Source: an uncultured Synechococcus sp. (GTDB taxonomy: Bacteria > Cyanobacteriota > Cyanobacteriia > PCC-6307 > Cyanobiaceae). Taken from it: DNA of 34,117 bases. Positions 1 to 8,681 of this stretch are shown here, in pieces. Below the pieces are notes generated by a model. It worked only from the letters and a program-made list of their open reading frames with translations. It was not told where the DNA came from and ran no database searches. The stretch is from NCBI GenBank assembly GCA_913050105.1, contig CAJWZN010000002.1, positions 1-34,117 of the forward strand, given 5' to 3'. How positions within the stretch are numbered: position 1 is the stretch's first letter; the number at the start of each line of letters is the position of its first letter. A program made the position numbers and the translations under genes.

Positions 1-233
1 ACAATGCTCACTGCTCCTTCCTCGCGGACTGCAGCAAAGAACGTTTCGGGCTGATCGAGGTAGAGATGCCGGACATCGACCGAAAGCTCAACCGTTTCCA
101 TCGAACCTGTGGCACGGGCCAAACCGGTGGCCAATTTCGGAGACCAGAGGGCACCGCCCAGTGCCATCAGCGCCGCAAAGGCGGCCAGACCATCCAACAG
201 CTTGAACTGACGCAAGGAAAAACGGCGCGTCAT
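1..233 (-). CDS. DUF4330 domain-containing protein (3' end truncated by window)
   Basis: Reverse-strand reading from ATG at 233: MTRRFSLRQFKLLDGLAAFAALMALGGALWSPKLATGLARATGSMETVELSVDVRHLYLDQPETFFAAVREEGAVSIV; in-frame TGA upstream of the ATG. Family assigned by recall. The 66..272 + ORF is its antisense shadow. Confidence 0.7.
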   Translation of the reverse strand, partial: MTRRFSLRQFKLLDGLAAFAALMALGGALWSPKLATGLARATGSMETVELSVDVRHLYLDQPETFFAAVREEGAVSI

Positions 234-267
234 CCAACCGAATCAGCAGCCCAAACCCTAAGGAGGT

Positions 268-284
268 GTTGAAGAGGCTTCAAC
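268..284. repeat. Inverted repeat GTTGAAG-AGG-CTTCAAC between the DUF1995 and DUF4330 genes
   Basis: Perfect 7-bp arms, 3-nt spacer; intergenic. Confidence 0.7.
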
Positions 285-291
285 CGCCGAA

Positions 292-1014
292 TCACTTGCT
301 CAGTCCATCAAGGAAACGATCAACGTTTCCAAGCTGTTGTTTGAGTCCATCTGGATCTTCACCGGCCAGAAGTGCGTTGAGGCTTTCTGGATCAGGCCGA
401 TCGGCACTGGCACTCAACCATCGGAAACCATCTGGATCCTGACGGAAAAGGGCCCAGTCCTCCGGGAAGACCCGCATCAGAGCACCACCATCCAACGGCT
501 GAAGCCAATAGGCCTGCTGCCAGGAAGACACAAAACCGCGACGGCGTTGTCGCGCCACACTGCCGATCCCGACTGCGGCATCTTCCAGGCGCCCATTCAG
601 CATCACGACCACTCCACGGTGTGTTTCGCAAAGCGCCATGAACGCGTCATAGTCCGATGGCTGAGGGCCCACCACCAGCAGCAGAGCGTCGGACTCTGGC
701 TGGGAGGACCACTGGTTGAAATCTGCGATGGCAGAGGCCAGCTGCGGCGCGTCTCGCCGTGCCAGGGCAGCAGCACCGGCATCCGGCCAAAGAATCCTCA
801 CACCGGAATCGACTGCGATGAGAGCTTCGGCCAGACGCAAGGCCACGGGCAACAGCCGCAGATTCTCGAAGCGCAGGGAGGCTCCCCACCGACTTCCATC
901 AGGCGATGCGATCGCGGCCTTGACGGCCCTAAGCAGATCGGCCTCCGCCTTCAACAGATCGGGTGGAAGCAGAGACGCCGGAAGATCGGTTGCGGTGTCG
1001 GCGGCGTCGGACAC
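292..1014 (-). CDS. DUF1995 family protein
   Basis: 240-aa ORF with GTG start; protein pattern as in cyanobacterial DUF1995 (LLRAVKAAIA...RFENLRLLPVALRLAEAL...). Confidence 0.75.
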   Translation of the reverse strand: MSDAADTATDLPASLLPPDLLKAEADLLRAVKAAIASPDGSRWGASLRFENLRLLPVALRLAEALIAVDSGVRILWPDAGAAALARRDAPQLASAIADFNQWSSQPESDALLLVVGPQPSDYDAFMALCETHRGVVVMLNGRLEDAAVGIGSVARQRRRGFVSSWQQAYWLQPLDGGALMRVFPEDWALFRQDPDGFRWLSASADRPDPESLNALLAGEDPDGLKQQLGNVDRFLDGLSK

Positions 1015-1046
1015 GGAGTCTTGCTTTGGACTGTTGAACCAGCTTC

Positions 1047-2219
1047 TCAGGCGCTGGCCTGGATCGCGAGTTGCAACCGCTCCGAAACCTGATCGAGCAC
1101 TTCAAGATCAATCCATGGGCCAAGGCTGAAACGAAGCAGCGACTGGCGTAGGGCTGTTTCAACCCCCATGGCACTCAGAACAGCACTGTCCTGAACCGTC
1201 CCCGATCGGCAGGCGCTGCCACTGCTGCAGGCCACATTGAGGCGCGACAGCTCACGAACAAGTCTGCGACCGGGAAGGGGAGAGCCCCCTGCGGTGGTGA
1301 TCAGGCAGGCCAGATGATTGGGAAGGCGTGGAGTGGTCTCCCAATGAAGAACCTTCACACCCTCGATTGCCTCGATCTGAACCTGAAGTCGATCTCTCCA
1401 GTGCACTAACTGCGGTGTCGCTCCTGGCGGCGTCGACTGCTTGAAAGGGTTGTAGCGGGGAAGGATCTGCAGCGCCTCCGCAAGCCCAGCAATCAGCGCA
1501 ACCGGCTCGGTACCAGCTCGATGTCCTCCCTCCTGGCCCCCTCCACCCTGGAGGGGCTGCAGGATCACTCCCTGTCGATGAAGCAGCAGCCCCACACCCC
1601 GCGGTCCCTGAAGTTTGTGGGAGGAGAAGCTGAGCAGATCGATGGGCAGGGACGACCAATCGATCAAACCCTGGGGCAACAACTGAGTTGCATCGGTATG
1701 GATGACAACACCGCGCTCACGACAGGCGGCACCGATGCGAAGCAACGGCTGCAGCGTTCCCACCTCGCTCTGAGCCCAGATCAGAGACACCATTCGCGTC
1801 GGTGGCGCTAGCAACCGGTCGAGCTGATCCAGCTTCAAGACACCCGTCGCATCGACCGGCCAGCGTTCCAGCGACCAACCCCGTTGCACCAGCACCCGAG
1901 CTGCTGCCTCAACTGCAGGATGTTCAACTGAGGAGATCACCAGACGGCCGGCTGGCTGCTGGGATGAAGCACCCAACAGGGCCAGATGAACTGATTCAGT
2001 GGCGCCGGACGTGAAAATCAGCTGGTCTGATTCAGCGTTCAGAGCTGCCGCGATCTGTGCTCGAGATCGCCCCAGAGCTTCCGCTGCGATCAACCCAGGG
2101 CCATGGAGGCTGCTCGGATTGGCCCAGGCATCCCGCTGCACTTGCTCCATGCAGCGGAGCACATTCGGCAGAGGCGGCGTTGTGGCCGCGGCATCCAGAT
2201 AAATCTCAGGGATTTCCAC
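1047..2219 (-). CDS. Cysteine desulfurase (class V aminotransferase, NifS/IscS-like)
   Basis: YLDAAATTPPLPNVL..., HTDATQLLPQG, SFSSHKLQGPRGVGLL (PLP-Lys region), SSGSACRSG. GTG start at 2219 overlaps the dapF stop by 14 nt; the longer ORF to 2366 runs into dapF. Confidence 0.92.
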   Translation of the reverse strand: MEIPEIYLDAAATTPPLPNVLRCMEQVQRDAWANPSSLHGPGLIAAEALGRSRAQIAAALNAESDQLIFTSGATESVHLALLGASSQQPAGRLVISSVEHPAVEAAARVLVQRGWSLERWPVDATGVLKLDQLDRLLAPPTRMVSLIWAQSEVGTLQPLLRIGAACRERGVVIHTDATQLLPQGLIDWSSLPIDLLSFSSHKLQGPRGVGLLLHRQGVILQPLQGGGGQEGGHRAGTEPVALIAGLAEALQILPRYNPFKQSTPPGATPQLVHWRDRLQVQIEAIEGVKVLHWETTPRLPNHLACLITTAGGSPLPGRRLVRELSRLNVACSSGSACRSGTVQDSAVLSAMGVETALRQSLLRFSLGPWIDLEVLDQVSERLQLAIQASA

Positions 2220-3282
2220 GTTCAAAGCGGGCCCGGGTTCGTTGTTCCAGGGATTCGCTGGCCAACTGCAGCAATGAATCGAGGGAGGTGCTTTCCAGAA
2301 ATGCCTGAACCTGCTTCTGAGAGGCGGCTTCCACCTCAGGATCCAGGGGCTGATCACGACCAGCACTCGGCTTGGCGGAGGGTGTCACCGAGGCGTCGGG
2401 TGATTGCGTCGTGTACAGACCATCGGGCATCAGTTCAGGAGAGAAAACCCCATCGAACAAAGCCACAGCCGGACCTGTCATCAGGACGGAGCCACTCCGA
2501 TCAGGCCACGCGATCTGAAGAGGTCCACCGGGAAGCATCACCTCAGCGTGGTCATCGGATAGACCCAGAAGGACCGCTGCAACCAACGTGGCGCAAGCTC
2601 CGGTTCCGCAGGCGAGGGTTGGACCTGCACCTCGCTCCCAGACACGTATCTCCAACCGGTCACGGCTATGCACACGGAGAAAATGCACATTCGTCTTGGC
2701 AGGGAAAAGAGGGTGCACTTCCAAAGCAGCTCCCCAGGTATCGAAAGGGATTGCATCCAGATCGTCGACGGGAACCACCACATGCGGGTTGCCCATCCCC
2801 ACAGCAGCCACGGCAAGACGGGCTTCGGGGAGTTCAGCCTCACCGCGAGGCAGACCATCCACCAGTGGCAAGGTCGTGGGCACCGTCTCCGGCTCCAGGA
2901 ACGGTGGCCCCATATCCACAAGCAGCTGGCCATCGTCCTTCAGTTCAGGACGAATCAGACCTGCAGGAGTCTCGATTGACCAGCAAAATCCGGGCGCATT
3001 TCCATCACTGTCCGCAAGAAAACGCGCCAGACAACGAATGCCATTGCCGCACATCTCCGCTTCACTGCCATCGGCATTGAAAATGCGCATCCGCAGATCG
3101 CCACCAGCCTGGGGCGGCAAGGCCAGGATCACCCCGTCGCCTCCAACCCCAAAACGACGGTCACAGACGCGACGAACCCAGCCTGGATCGGGTTCAGTGA
3201 TGGCAGTCGGCAGTTGCCCCTGACGACCTTCCAGGATCAGAAAATCGTTCCCAAGGCCGTGATATTTGCTGAACTGAAGCAT
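2206..3282 (-). CDS. dapF: Diaminopimelate epimerase
   Basis: MLQFSKYHGLGNDFLILEG..., FNADGSEAEMCGNGIRC, ERGAGPTLACGTGACA. ATG at 3282. Confidence 0.96.
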   Translation of the reverse strand: MLQFSKYHGLGNDFLILEGRQGQLPTAITEPDPGWVRRVCDRRFGVGGDGVILALPPQAGGDLRMRIFNADGSEAEMCGNGIRCLARFLADSDGNAPGFCWSIETPAGLIRPELKDDGQLLVDMGPPFLEPETVPTTLPLVDGLPRGEAELPEARLAVAAVGMGNPHVVVPVDDLDAIPFDTWGAALEVHPLFPAKTNVHFLRVHSRDRLEIRVWERGAGPTLACGTGACATLVAAVLLGLSDDHAEVMLPGGPLQIAWPDRSGSVLMTGPAVALFDGVFSPELMPDGLYTTQSPDASVTPSAKPSAGRDQPLDPEVEAASQKQVQAFLESTSLDSLLQLASESLEQRTRARFERGNP

Positions 3283-3309
3283 GGTGACCCGTTCGCTTGC
3301 TGAAATCCT

Positions 3310-3531
3310 ATGGAGACCTCTCCCCTCGATCCCAGTCTGCCGGGTGTGCGGCTGCTTCAAACCTGGATCCGGGAGCAAAGCCCGATCAGTGTTGAAGTGA
3401 TCGGAGCGGAGAGAGTCGAAGGACGGCTGATCTGGCAGGACTCTGAATTCCTGGCGATTGAGCGGAGTGCCGGCAGCAGGCCGACCCTTGTCAGCCGACG
3501 CCAGGTTTGCGTGATTCGTTCACTCGGCTGA
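3310..3531 (+). CDS. hfq: Hfq-like RNA-binding protein (cyanobacterial type)
   Basis: 73 aa Sm-like pattern: LLQTWIREQSPISVEVIGAERVEGRLIWQDSEFLAIE...; divergent neighbour of dapF. Confidence 0.8.
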   Translation: METSPLDPSLPGVRLLQTWIREQSPISVEVIGAERVEGRLIWQDSEFLAIERSAGSRPTLVSRRQVCVIRSLG

Positions 3532-3559
3532 AACCATCTGATGTGACACGATTTCAGCC
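3526..3559. repeat. Inverted repeat GGCTGAAA-N18-TTTCAGCC at the hfq 3' end
   Basis: Perfect 8-bp arms spanning the hfq stop codon; no T-run follows. Confidence 0.6.
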
Positions 3560-3571
3560 TTGCTGCCGTTC

Positions 3572-3585
3572 GTTCACCCGTGAAC
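3572..3585. repeat. Inverted repeat GTTCAC-CC-GTGAAC overlapping the leuS GTG start
   Basis: Perfect 6-bp arms with 2-nt centre. Confidence 0.6.
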
Positions 3586-6153
3586 AGCCGTTACGCCCCT
3601 GCCGATATTGAAAAGCGCTGGCAGGCGAGCTGGAAGGCTGACGGTCTGGATTCGACTCCTGAAACAGTTGACGACAACGGCTTTTATGCCCTGTCGATGT
3701 TTCCGTATCCCTCGGGAACACTGCACATGGGTCATGTACGTAATTACGTGATCACGGATGTGATCGCACGAGTTCAGCGGATGCGCGGCCGGCCTGTGCT
3801 CCATCCCATGGGCTGGGATGCCTTCGGACTTCCAGCGGAGAACGCTGCGATCGAACGCAACATCGATCCAGGGGACTGGACCGACCGCAATATCGAGCAG
3901 ATGCGAGGTCAGCTGGAGAGGCTTGGTCTGTCCATCGACTGGGATCGGGAACAGGCGACCTGTCACAGCGACTACTACCGCTGGACCCAGTGGTTGTTCG
4001 TTGAGCTGTTCGATGGCGGCTTGGCCTACCGCAAGAACGCCACGGTGAACTGGGATCCGGTGGACCAGACCGTGCTGGCCAACGAGCAGGTGGACTCCGA
4101 AGGGCGTTCCTGGCGCTCTGGTGCATTGGTGGAGCAACGACAGCTGAACCAGTGGTTTCTTCGCATCACGGACTACGCCGAGCGGCTTCTGCAGGACCTG
4201 GATGAGCTGGAGGGATGGCCGGAGCGTGTTCGCACCATGCAGGCCAACTGGATCGGTCGTTCCGAAGGTGCTGAGATCACCTTCCAGGTGGTCGGACATG
4301 ACGCGACACCCATCACTGTTTTCACCACACGCCCCGACACACTCGCCGGGGCCTCCTACGTGGTGCTGGCACCTGAACATGCCCTGGTTGAACAGCTCAC
4401 CAGCACCGAATGCCTCGAAGCCGTCACAACCTTCCAGGCCGAAGTCGCCCGGCTCAGTGCACTGGAACGAACCAGTGACGATGGTCCAAAACGAGGCGTC
4501 GCCATAGGTGCCAGCGTGATCAATCCACTGACGGACCAGGTCTTGCCCGTCTGGATCGCCGATTACGTGCTCGCGGATTACGGCACGGGAGCAGTGATGG
4601 GGGTTCCGGCCCACGATCAAAGGGACATCCGCTTTGCAGGCAGCAACAACTTGCCAATTCAGCAGGTGATCGAAGCGGAGGGAGCGGCTGCAGCGATCGC
4701 CAGTGGTGAAGCCTGGACGGATTCCGGTGTGTTGATCAATTCCGGTGATCTGGATGGAATGGAGTCCACAGCGGCCAAAGCCGAGATCACACGGAAGGGG
4801 GAAGCCGCAGGCTGGGCGGCCGCGAAGGTGACCTATCGCCTTCGGGATTGGTTGATCTCACGCCAGCGCTACTGGGGTTGTCCGATTCCGATCATCCATT
4901 GCCAGGAATGCGGCGCAGTGCCGGTGCCCCGCGAAGAGTTGCCGGTTGAGCTGCCACGCGGAATCGATCTCTCCGGCAAGGGTGGCTCACCGCTCGGACA
5001 ACAGGAGTCGTGGGTCAATGCGCCATGCCCCAACTGCGGAAAGCCCGGTCGCAGGGAAACCGACACCATGGACACGTTCATGTGCTCCTCCTGGTATTTC
5101 CTGCGATTCGCCGATCCGCACAACACCGATGCACCGTTCAGTCGAGAGGCAGCAAACCGCTGGTTGCCGGTGCAGCAATACGTGGGTGGCATCGAGCACG
5201 CCATTCTTCACCTGCTCTATTCCCGGTTTTTCACCAAGGCCCTCAAGGACCGGGGCCTTCTGGATGTGAATGAACCATTCGATCGGCTTCTCACCCAGGG
5301 AATGGTGCAGGGGACGACGTACCGCAATCCGAGCACTGGTCGCTACGTGGCCCCCGGGGATGTTGCGGACCCTGATCAACCGAAAGATCCAGAGACGGGG
5401 GATCCCCTGGAGGTGTTGTTCGAGAAGATGTCGAAATCGAAGTACAACGGCGTTGATCCAGCTGCCGTGATCGACCGTTACGGAGCCGACACGGCCCGGA
5501 TGTTCATCCTGTTCAAAGCCCCTCCGGAAAAGGACCTCGAATGGGATGACGCCGATGTGGAAGGGCAGTTCCGATTTCTGCAGCGCATCTGGCGACTGGT
5601 GGAATCCGCTGCCGGACAACTCGACTCCCTTCAGCCAGGCCCACAACCCGACCCACTCACCGAGACCGAGACAGACATTCGTCGCGCGATACACACCGCC
5701 ATTGCCGCTGTCAGCGAAGACCTTCAGGACGACATTCAGCTGAACACAGCGATCTCGGAACTCATGAAGCTCACCAACGCCATCAATGCCGTTGATCTTG
5801 AAAAGCTGCGTGCACCAGTTCAGGCTGAGGCTCTGTCAACGCTGATCCGGCTGCTGGCACCTTTTTCACCTCATTTGGCTGAGGAGCTGTGGCACCAGCT
5901 GGGAGGTACAGACAGCGTCCATCGTCAGAATTGGCCGGTGCTCGATCCTGAGGCGCTGGTCCAGGACACCGTTGACGTTGTGATCCAGGTGAAAGGGAAG
6001 GTGCGGGGAACCATCAAAGTGCCCAGCGATGCGGATAAATCCACCCTGGAGCAACTGGCACTTGCCAGCGAAGTTGCTGCCAAATGGCTGGATGGACAAC
6101 CTCCCCGCCGCGTCATCGTGGTGCCGGGCAAACTGGTCAACCTGGTTCCCTGA
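3580..6153 (+). CDS. leuS: Leucyl-tRNA synthetase
   Basis: 857 aa; [15 protein letters not shown] (HIGH region) and [12 protein letters not shown] (KMSKS); GTG start. Confidence 0.97.
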   Translation: MNSRYAPADIEKRWQASWKADGLDSTPETVDDNGFYALSMFPYPSGTLHMGHVRNYVITDVIARVQRMRGRPVLHPMGWDAFGLPAENAAIERNIDPGDWTDRNIEQMRGQLERLGLSIDWDREQATCHSDYYRWTQWLFVELFDGGLAYRKNATVNWDPVDQTVLANEQVDSEGRSWRSGALVEQRQLNQWFLRITDYAERLLQDLDELEGWPERVRTMQANWIGRSEGAEITFQVVGHDATPITVFTTRPDTLAGASYVVLAPEHALVEQLTSTECLEAVTTFQAEVARLSALERTSDDGPKRGVAIGASVINPLTDQVLPVWIADYVLADYGTGAVMGVPAHDQRDIRFAGSNNLPIQQVIEAEGAAAAIASGEAWTDSGVLINSGDLDGMESTAAKAEITRKGEAAGWAAAKVTYRLRDWLISRQRYWGCPIPIIHCQECGAVPVPREELPVELPRGIDLSGKGGSPLGQQESWVNAPCPNCGKPGRRETDTMDTFMCSSWYFLRFADPHNTDAPFSREAANRWLPVQQYVGGIEHAILHLLYSRFFTKALKDRGLLDVNEPFDRLLTQGMVQGTTYRNPSTGRYVAPGDVADPDQPKDPETGDPLEVLFEKMSKSKYNGVDPAAVIDRYGADTARMFILFKAPPEKDLEWDDADVEGQFRFLQRIWRLVESAAGQLDSLQPGPQPDPLTETETDIRRAIHTAIAAVSEDLQDDIQLNTAISELMKLTNAINAVDLEKLRAPVQAEALSTLIRLLAPFSPHLAEELWHQLGGTDSVHRQNWPVLDPEALVQDTVDVVIQVKGKVRGTIKVPSDADKSTLEQLALASEVAAKWLDGQPPRRVIVVPGKLVNLVP

Positions 6154-6161
6154 TCCAAGAC

Positions 6162-6179
6162 CTTCAGATTTTTCTGAAG
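6162..6179. terminator. Hairpin at the convergent leuS/pgi ends
   Basis: CTTCAGA-TTTT-TCTGAAG, perfect 7-bp stem, overlaps the pgi stop codon; no separate U-tract, so terminator function is inferred. Confidence 0.5.
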
Positions 6180-7762
6180 CGCAGCGTGATCGGATCGGCC
6201 CAGTCGCCATCTGCCGCATATCCACGATTGTTGCCAACGAGATGGCGCAAGGTCATGAACATCGACTCCTCAGACCCCTCGCCCAGGGTTTGAGCCAGAT
6301 CATCAATACTTCTTGCCACACCGTCTGAAAGCAATTCCTCAACCCTGGTCTGGAGCTCGAGAACAGCGGCAGCGGCCTTCTTGCCTGCCTCAACCCCCGG
6401 CTGGTGGTAAGCATTGACATTGACCAGTTCGCCATAGAGCCCAACTGCGCGCTCGAACAGGGCGATCAACGCACCGAGTCTGCGTTCATCAAAACAACGC
6501 ATGCTGATGGTCATCGATTGCCGGCCGCCTTCGGTGAGGGCTGAGCGGGTGCCCTGAAGGAAACCACCAAGGAAATCACCGGAGCACTCTCCCTTGATCG
6601 GCGGAATGTCTGCCACGTCGGCCAACACTTCGATAAATGTCGCAAAAAAGTTGTCGACACCATCACGCAACTGCTGCACATAGGCGTGTTGATCGGTGGA
6701 GCCCTTGTTGCCGTACACGGCAATGCCCTGATTCACGACAGCACCATCGCGATCCAGACGCTTCCCAAGAGATTCCATCACCAGTTGCTGGAGGTACCGA
6801 CTGAAAACCTCGAGGCGATCGCGATAGGGCAACACGACCATGTCGCGACGCCCACAACCATCGCCAGCCACATGCCATGCAGCTGCCATCAAAGCCGCTG
6901 GATTGCGACGCAGGTGCGGAACACGAGTGGCCGCATCCATCTCTGCGGCACCAGCGAGAAAAGCACGGATGTCTGAACCGATCAAAACCGCAGGCAGCAG
7001 ACCCACCGCGCTGGTGATGCTGGTGCGACCACCCACCCAATCGAACATGTCGAAACGCTTAAGCCAGCCCTGCTGAGAGGCCTGCTGGTCGAGCTTGCTC
7101 TCAGCCATCGTGATCGCCACAGCTTGTTCCGGCCAGGAACCGCCGACTGCGTCCAGGCGAAGACGGGCCTGCTCCATTCCGATGTGAGGTTCAGGCGTTC
7201 CGCCGGACTTGCTCACAGTGACCACCAACGTCGTCTTGAGCCTGTCGCCGAGGCCGGCGAGAACTGTGCTCATGCCATCGGGATCGACATTGTCGAAGAA
7301 ATGGAATGGCAAACCTGCATTCGGACGTTGCAGGGCACGCACCATCAGCATCGGGCCGAGGCCGCTGCCACCGATGCCGATCCAGAGAACATCGGTGAAA
7401 GGCTTGCCGCAGGGGGCCTTGATGGCACCGCTCAGAACATCCTTGCCGAACTGTTCGATCTGGTCGATTTCGCGTGCGACGTGGTTGCGCACGGGTTCAC
7501 TGGGAGCGAGCTCGGGTGCTCGCAGCCAGTAATGACCCACCTGGCGCTGCTCATCGGGGTTGGCGATGGCACCGGCTTCCAGCTGCTGCATGGCCTGGAA
7601 TGCCGTTTCGAAGCCGGGTTCAAGGCGCTCGAAATCCGCTGCATTGACTCGCATCCGACTGACATCAAGCCAGATGCCAAGCCCATCGTGAAACCAGAGC
7701 AGATCGCAGAGACGCTTCCAGTGTGTCTTCGCGTCATCGACGCTGAAATCCAGGAAGCTCAT
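6164..7762 (-). CDS. pgi: Glucose-6-phosphate isomerase
   Basis: 532 aa; IGIGGSGLGP, VVTVSKSGGTPE, DWVGGRTSITSAVGLLP. Confidence 0.97.
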   Translation of the reverse strand: MSFLDFSVDDAKTHWKRLCDLLWFHDGLGIWLDVSRMRVNAADFERLEPGFETAFQAMQQLEAGAIANPDEQRQVGHYWLRAPELAPSEPVRNHVAREIDQIEQFGKDVLSGAIKAPCGKPFTDVLWIGIGGSGLGPMLMVRALQRPNAGLPFHFFDNVDPDGMSTVLAGLGDRLKTTLVVTVSKSGGTPEPHIGMEQARLRLDAVGGSWPEQAVAITMAESKLDQQASQQGWLKRFDMFDWVGGRTSITSAVGLLPAVLIGSDIRAFLAGAAEMDAATRVPHLRRNPAALMAAAWHVAGDGCGRRDMVVLPYRDRLEVFSRYLQQLVMESLGKRLDRDGAVVNQGIAVYGNKGSTDQHAYVQQLRDGVDNFFATFIEVLADVADIPPIKGECSGDFLGGFLQGTRSALTEGGRQSMTISMRCFDERRLGALIALFERAVGLYGELVNVNAYHQPGVEAGKKAAAAVLELQTRVEELLSDGVARSIDDLAQTLGEGSEESMFMTLRHLVGNNRGYAADGDWADPITLRFRKI

Positions 7763-7877
7763 CAGATGCTGCGGCAGCAGTTAAGTCGAAGGTATCGACG
7801 ATTGACGCGTTTTCCCGTCAGATGGGACAGCACAGCTAGTTTCAGTCGATTCTTCCATCGGCTAGCAACACAGCTCC

Positions 7878-8675
7878 ATGTCAGACCTCCTGCGCCGCAG
7901 CGCAGTACTGGGCATCGCTATCGCAGCGTTGTGCTCACCGATCCGGTCTCCGGAGCACCAGACGTTGTCAGGCATTCCTGACAACGTCTTCGCAGGTGAG
8001 ATCGATTTAGCCAGTGCAGCTGAAGCCACGACGGATCCCCTTCACTTCTCTCAGGATGAGCTGGAGCTGCTCGAGCGGCGTTTTGGAGTGCATGGTCCCC
8101 AACATCGTCTTGCCCAACTGGTAACCAGTGGAGTCGACCGGATTGAACCTGTCCGGAGCAACACCCTTGCGCAGTTGCGCCAGCTCAAGCCTGTGATCCT
8201 TCGCCAATCCAGGCTGCAAAGGGTGAATCCGATGCTGGTGACAGCGATCCTCTTTGATGAAATACAGCACTCCAAACCTGGCGAGGGTCTTCCGTTCATT
8301 GCCCATTCCGGCCTGGTCCGAACCCTGGGACCCGCTCAGTTGGGCATTACTGAACTGATTCACCAGCAGCGCCTGCGGGAACGACCCAGCGCCCTTGAAG
8401 TGCGATGGGCCCGCAACCAGCTGCTGAATCCGGCATTCAACGTTGAAGTGCTGGTCGGCAAAATCCACCGACTCAAGGGAGAACTCGAACTGCGCACGGA
8501 TCAGCCGCTCAATGCAAGTCGGTCGATTGACGATGCCAAGGCCATCGCGACGCTGGCCTATCTCCACAACGGAAAACTCGACTACCCCACGCGCGTTCTG
8601 AGCTACATGCAGGATCCCGCTCTGCATGGCCTGATTTACAGCAGTCGACGCAGCCGGCTCACCACTCTGATCTGA
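7878..8675 (+). CDS. Putative secreted lysozyme/lytic-transglycosylase-fold protein
   Basis: 265 aa; hydrophobic N-terminus (MSDLLRRSAVLGIAIAAL); motif NPMLVTAILFDEIQHSKPGEG...TLGPAQLGITEL resembles the catalytic-Glu and GPxQ region of lysozyme-like folds. ORF confident, function weak. Confidence 0.5.
   Translation: MSDLLRRSAVLGIAIAALCSPIRSPEHQTLSGIPDNVFAGEIDLASAAEATTDPLHFSQDELELLERRFGVHGPQHRLAQLVTSGVDRIEPVRSNTLAQLRQLKPVILRQSRLQRVNPMLVTAILFDEIQHSKPGEGLPFIAHSGLVRTLGPAQLGITELIHQQRLRERPSALEVRWARNQLLNPAFNVEVLVGKIHRLKGELELRTDQPLNASRSIDDAKAIATLAYLHNGKLDYPTRVLSYMQDPALHGLIYSSRRSRLTTLI
7960..7989. repeat. Perfect 13-bp inverted repeat, 4-nt loop, inside the coding sequence
   Basis: AGACGTTGTCAGG-CATT-CCTGACAACGTCT read directly. 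Confidence 0.85.
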
Positions 8676-8681
8676 ACGATT

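Noticed and set aside
908-915. HIP1-like GCGATCGC octamers (also 4693, 6814, 24148)
   Set aside because: Only a few seen by eye in 34 kb; not the dense distribution that would merit a finding.
337-1129. Plus-strand ORFs 337..1092 and 716..1129
   Set aside because: Antisense to the DUF1995 gene; no family-like sequence and overlap with better-supported minus-strand CDSs.
2103-3223. Long plus-strand ORFs 2103..3080 and 2588..3223
   Set aside because: Antisense shadow of dapF; composition typical of the opposite strand of a high-GC gene.
3574-4620. 348-aa minus-strand ORF inside leuS
   Set aside because: Antisense to a clear leuS; no recognisable domains.
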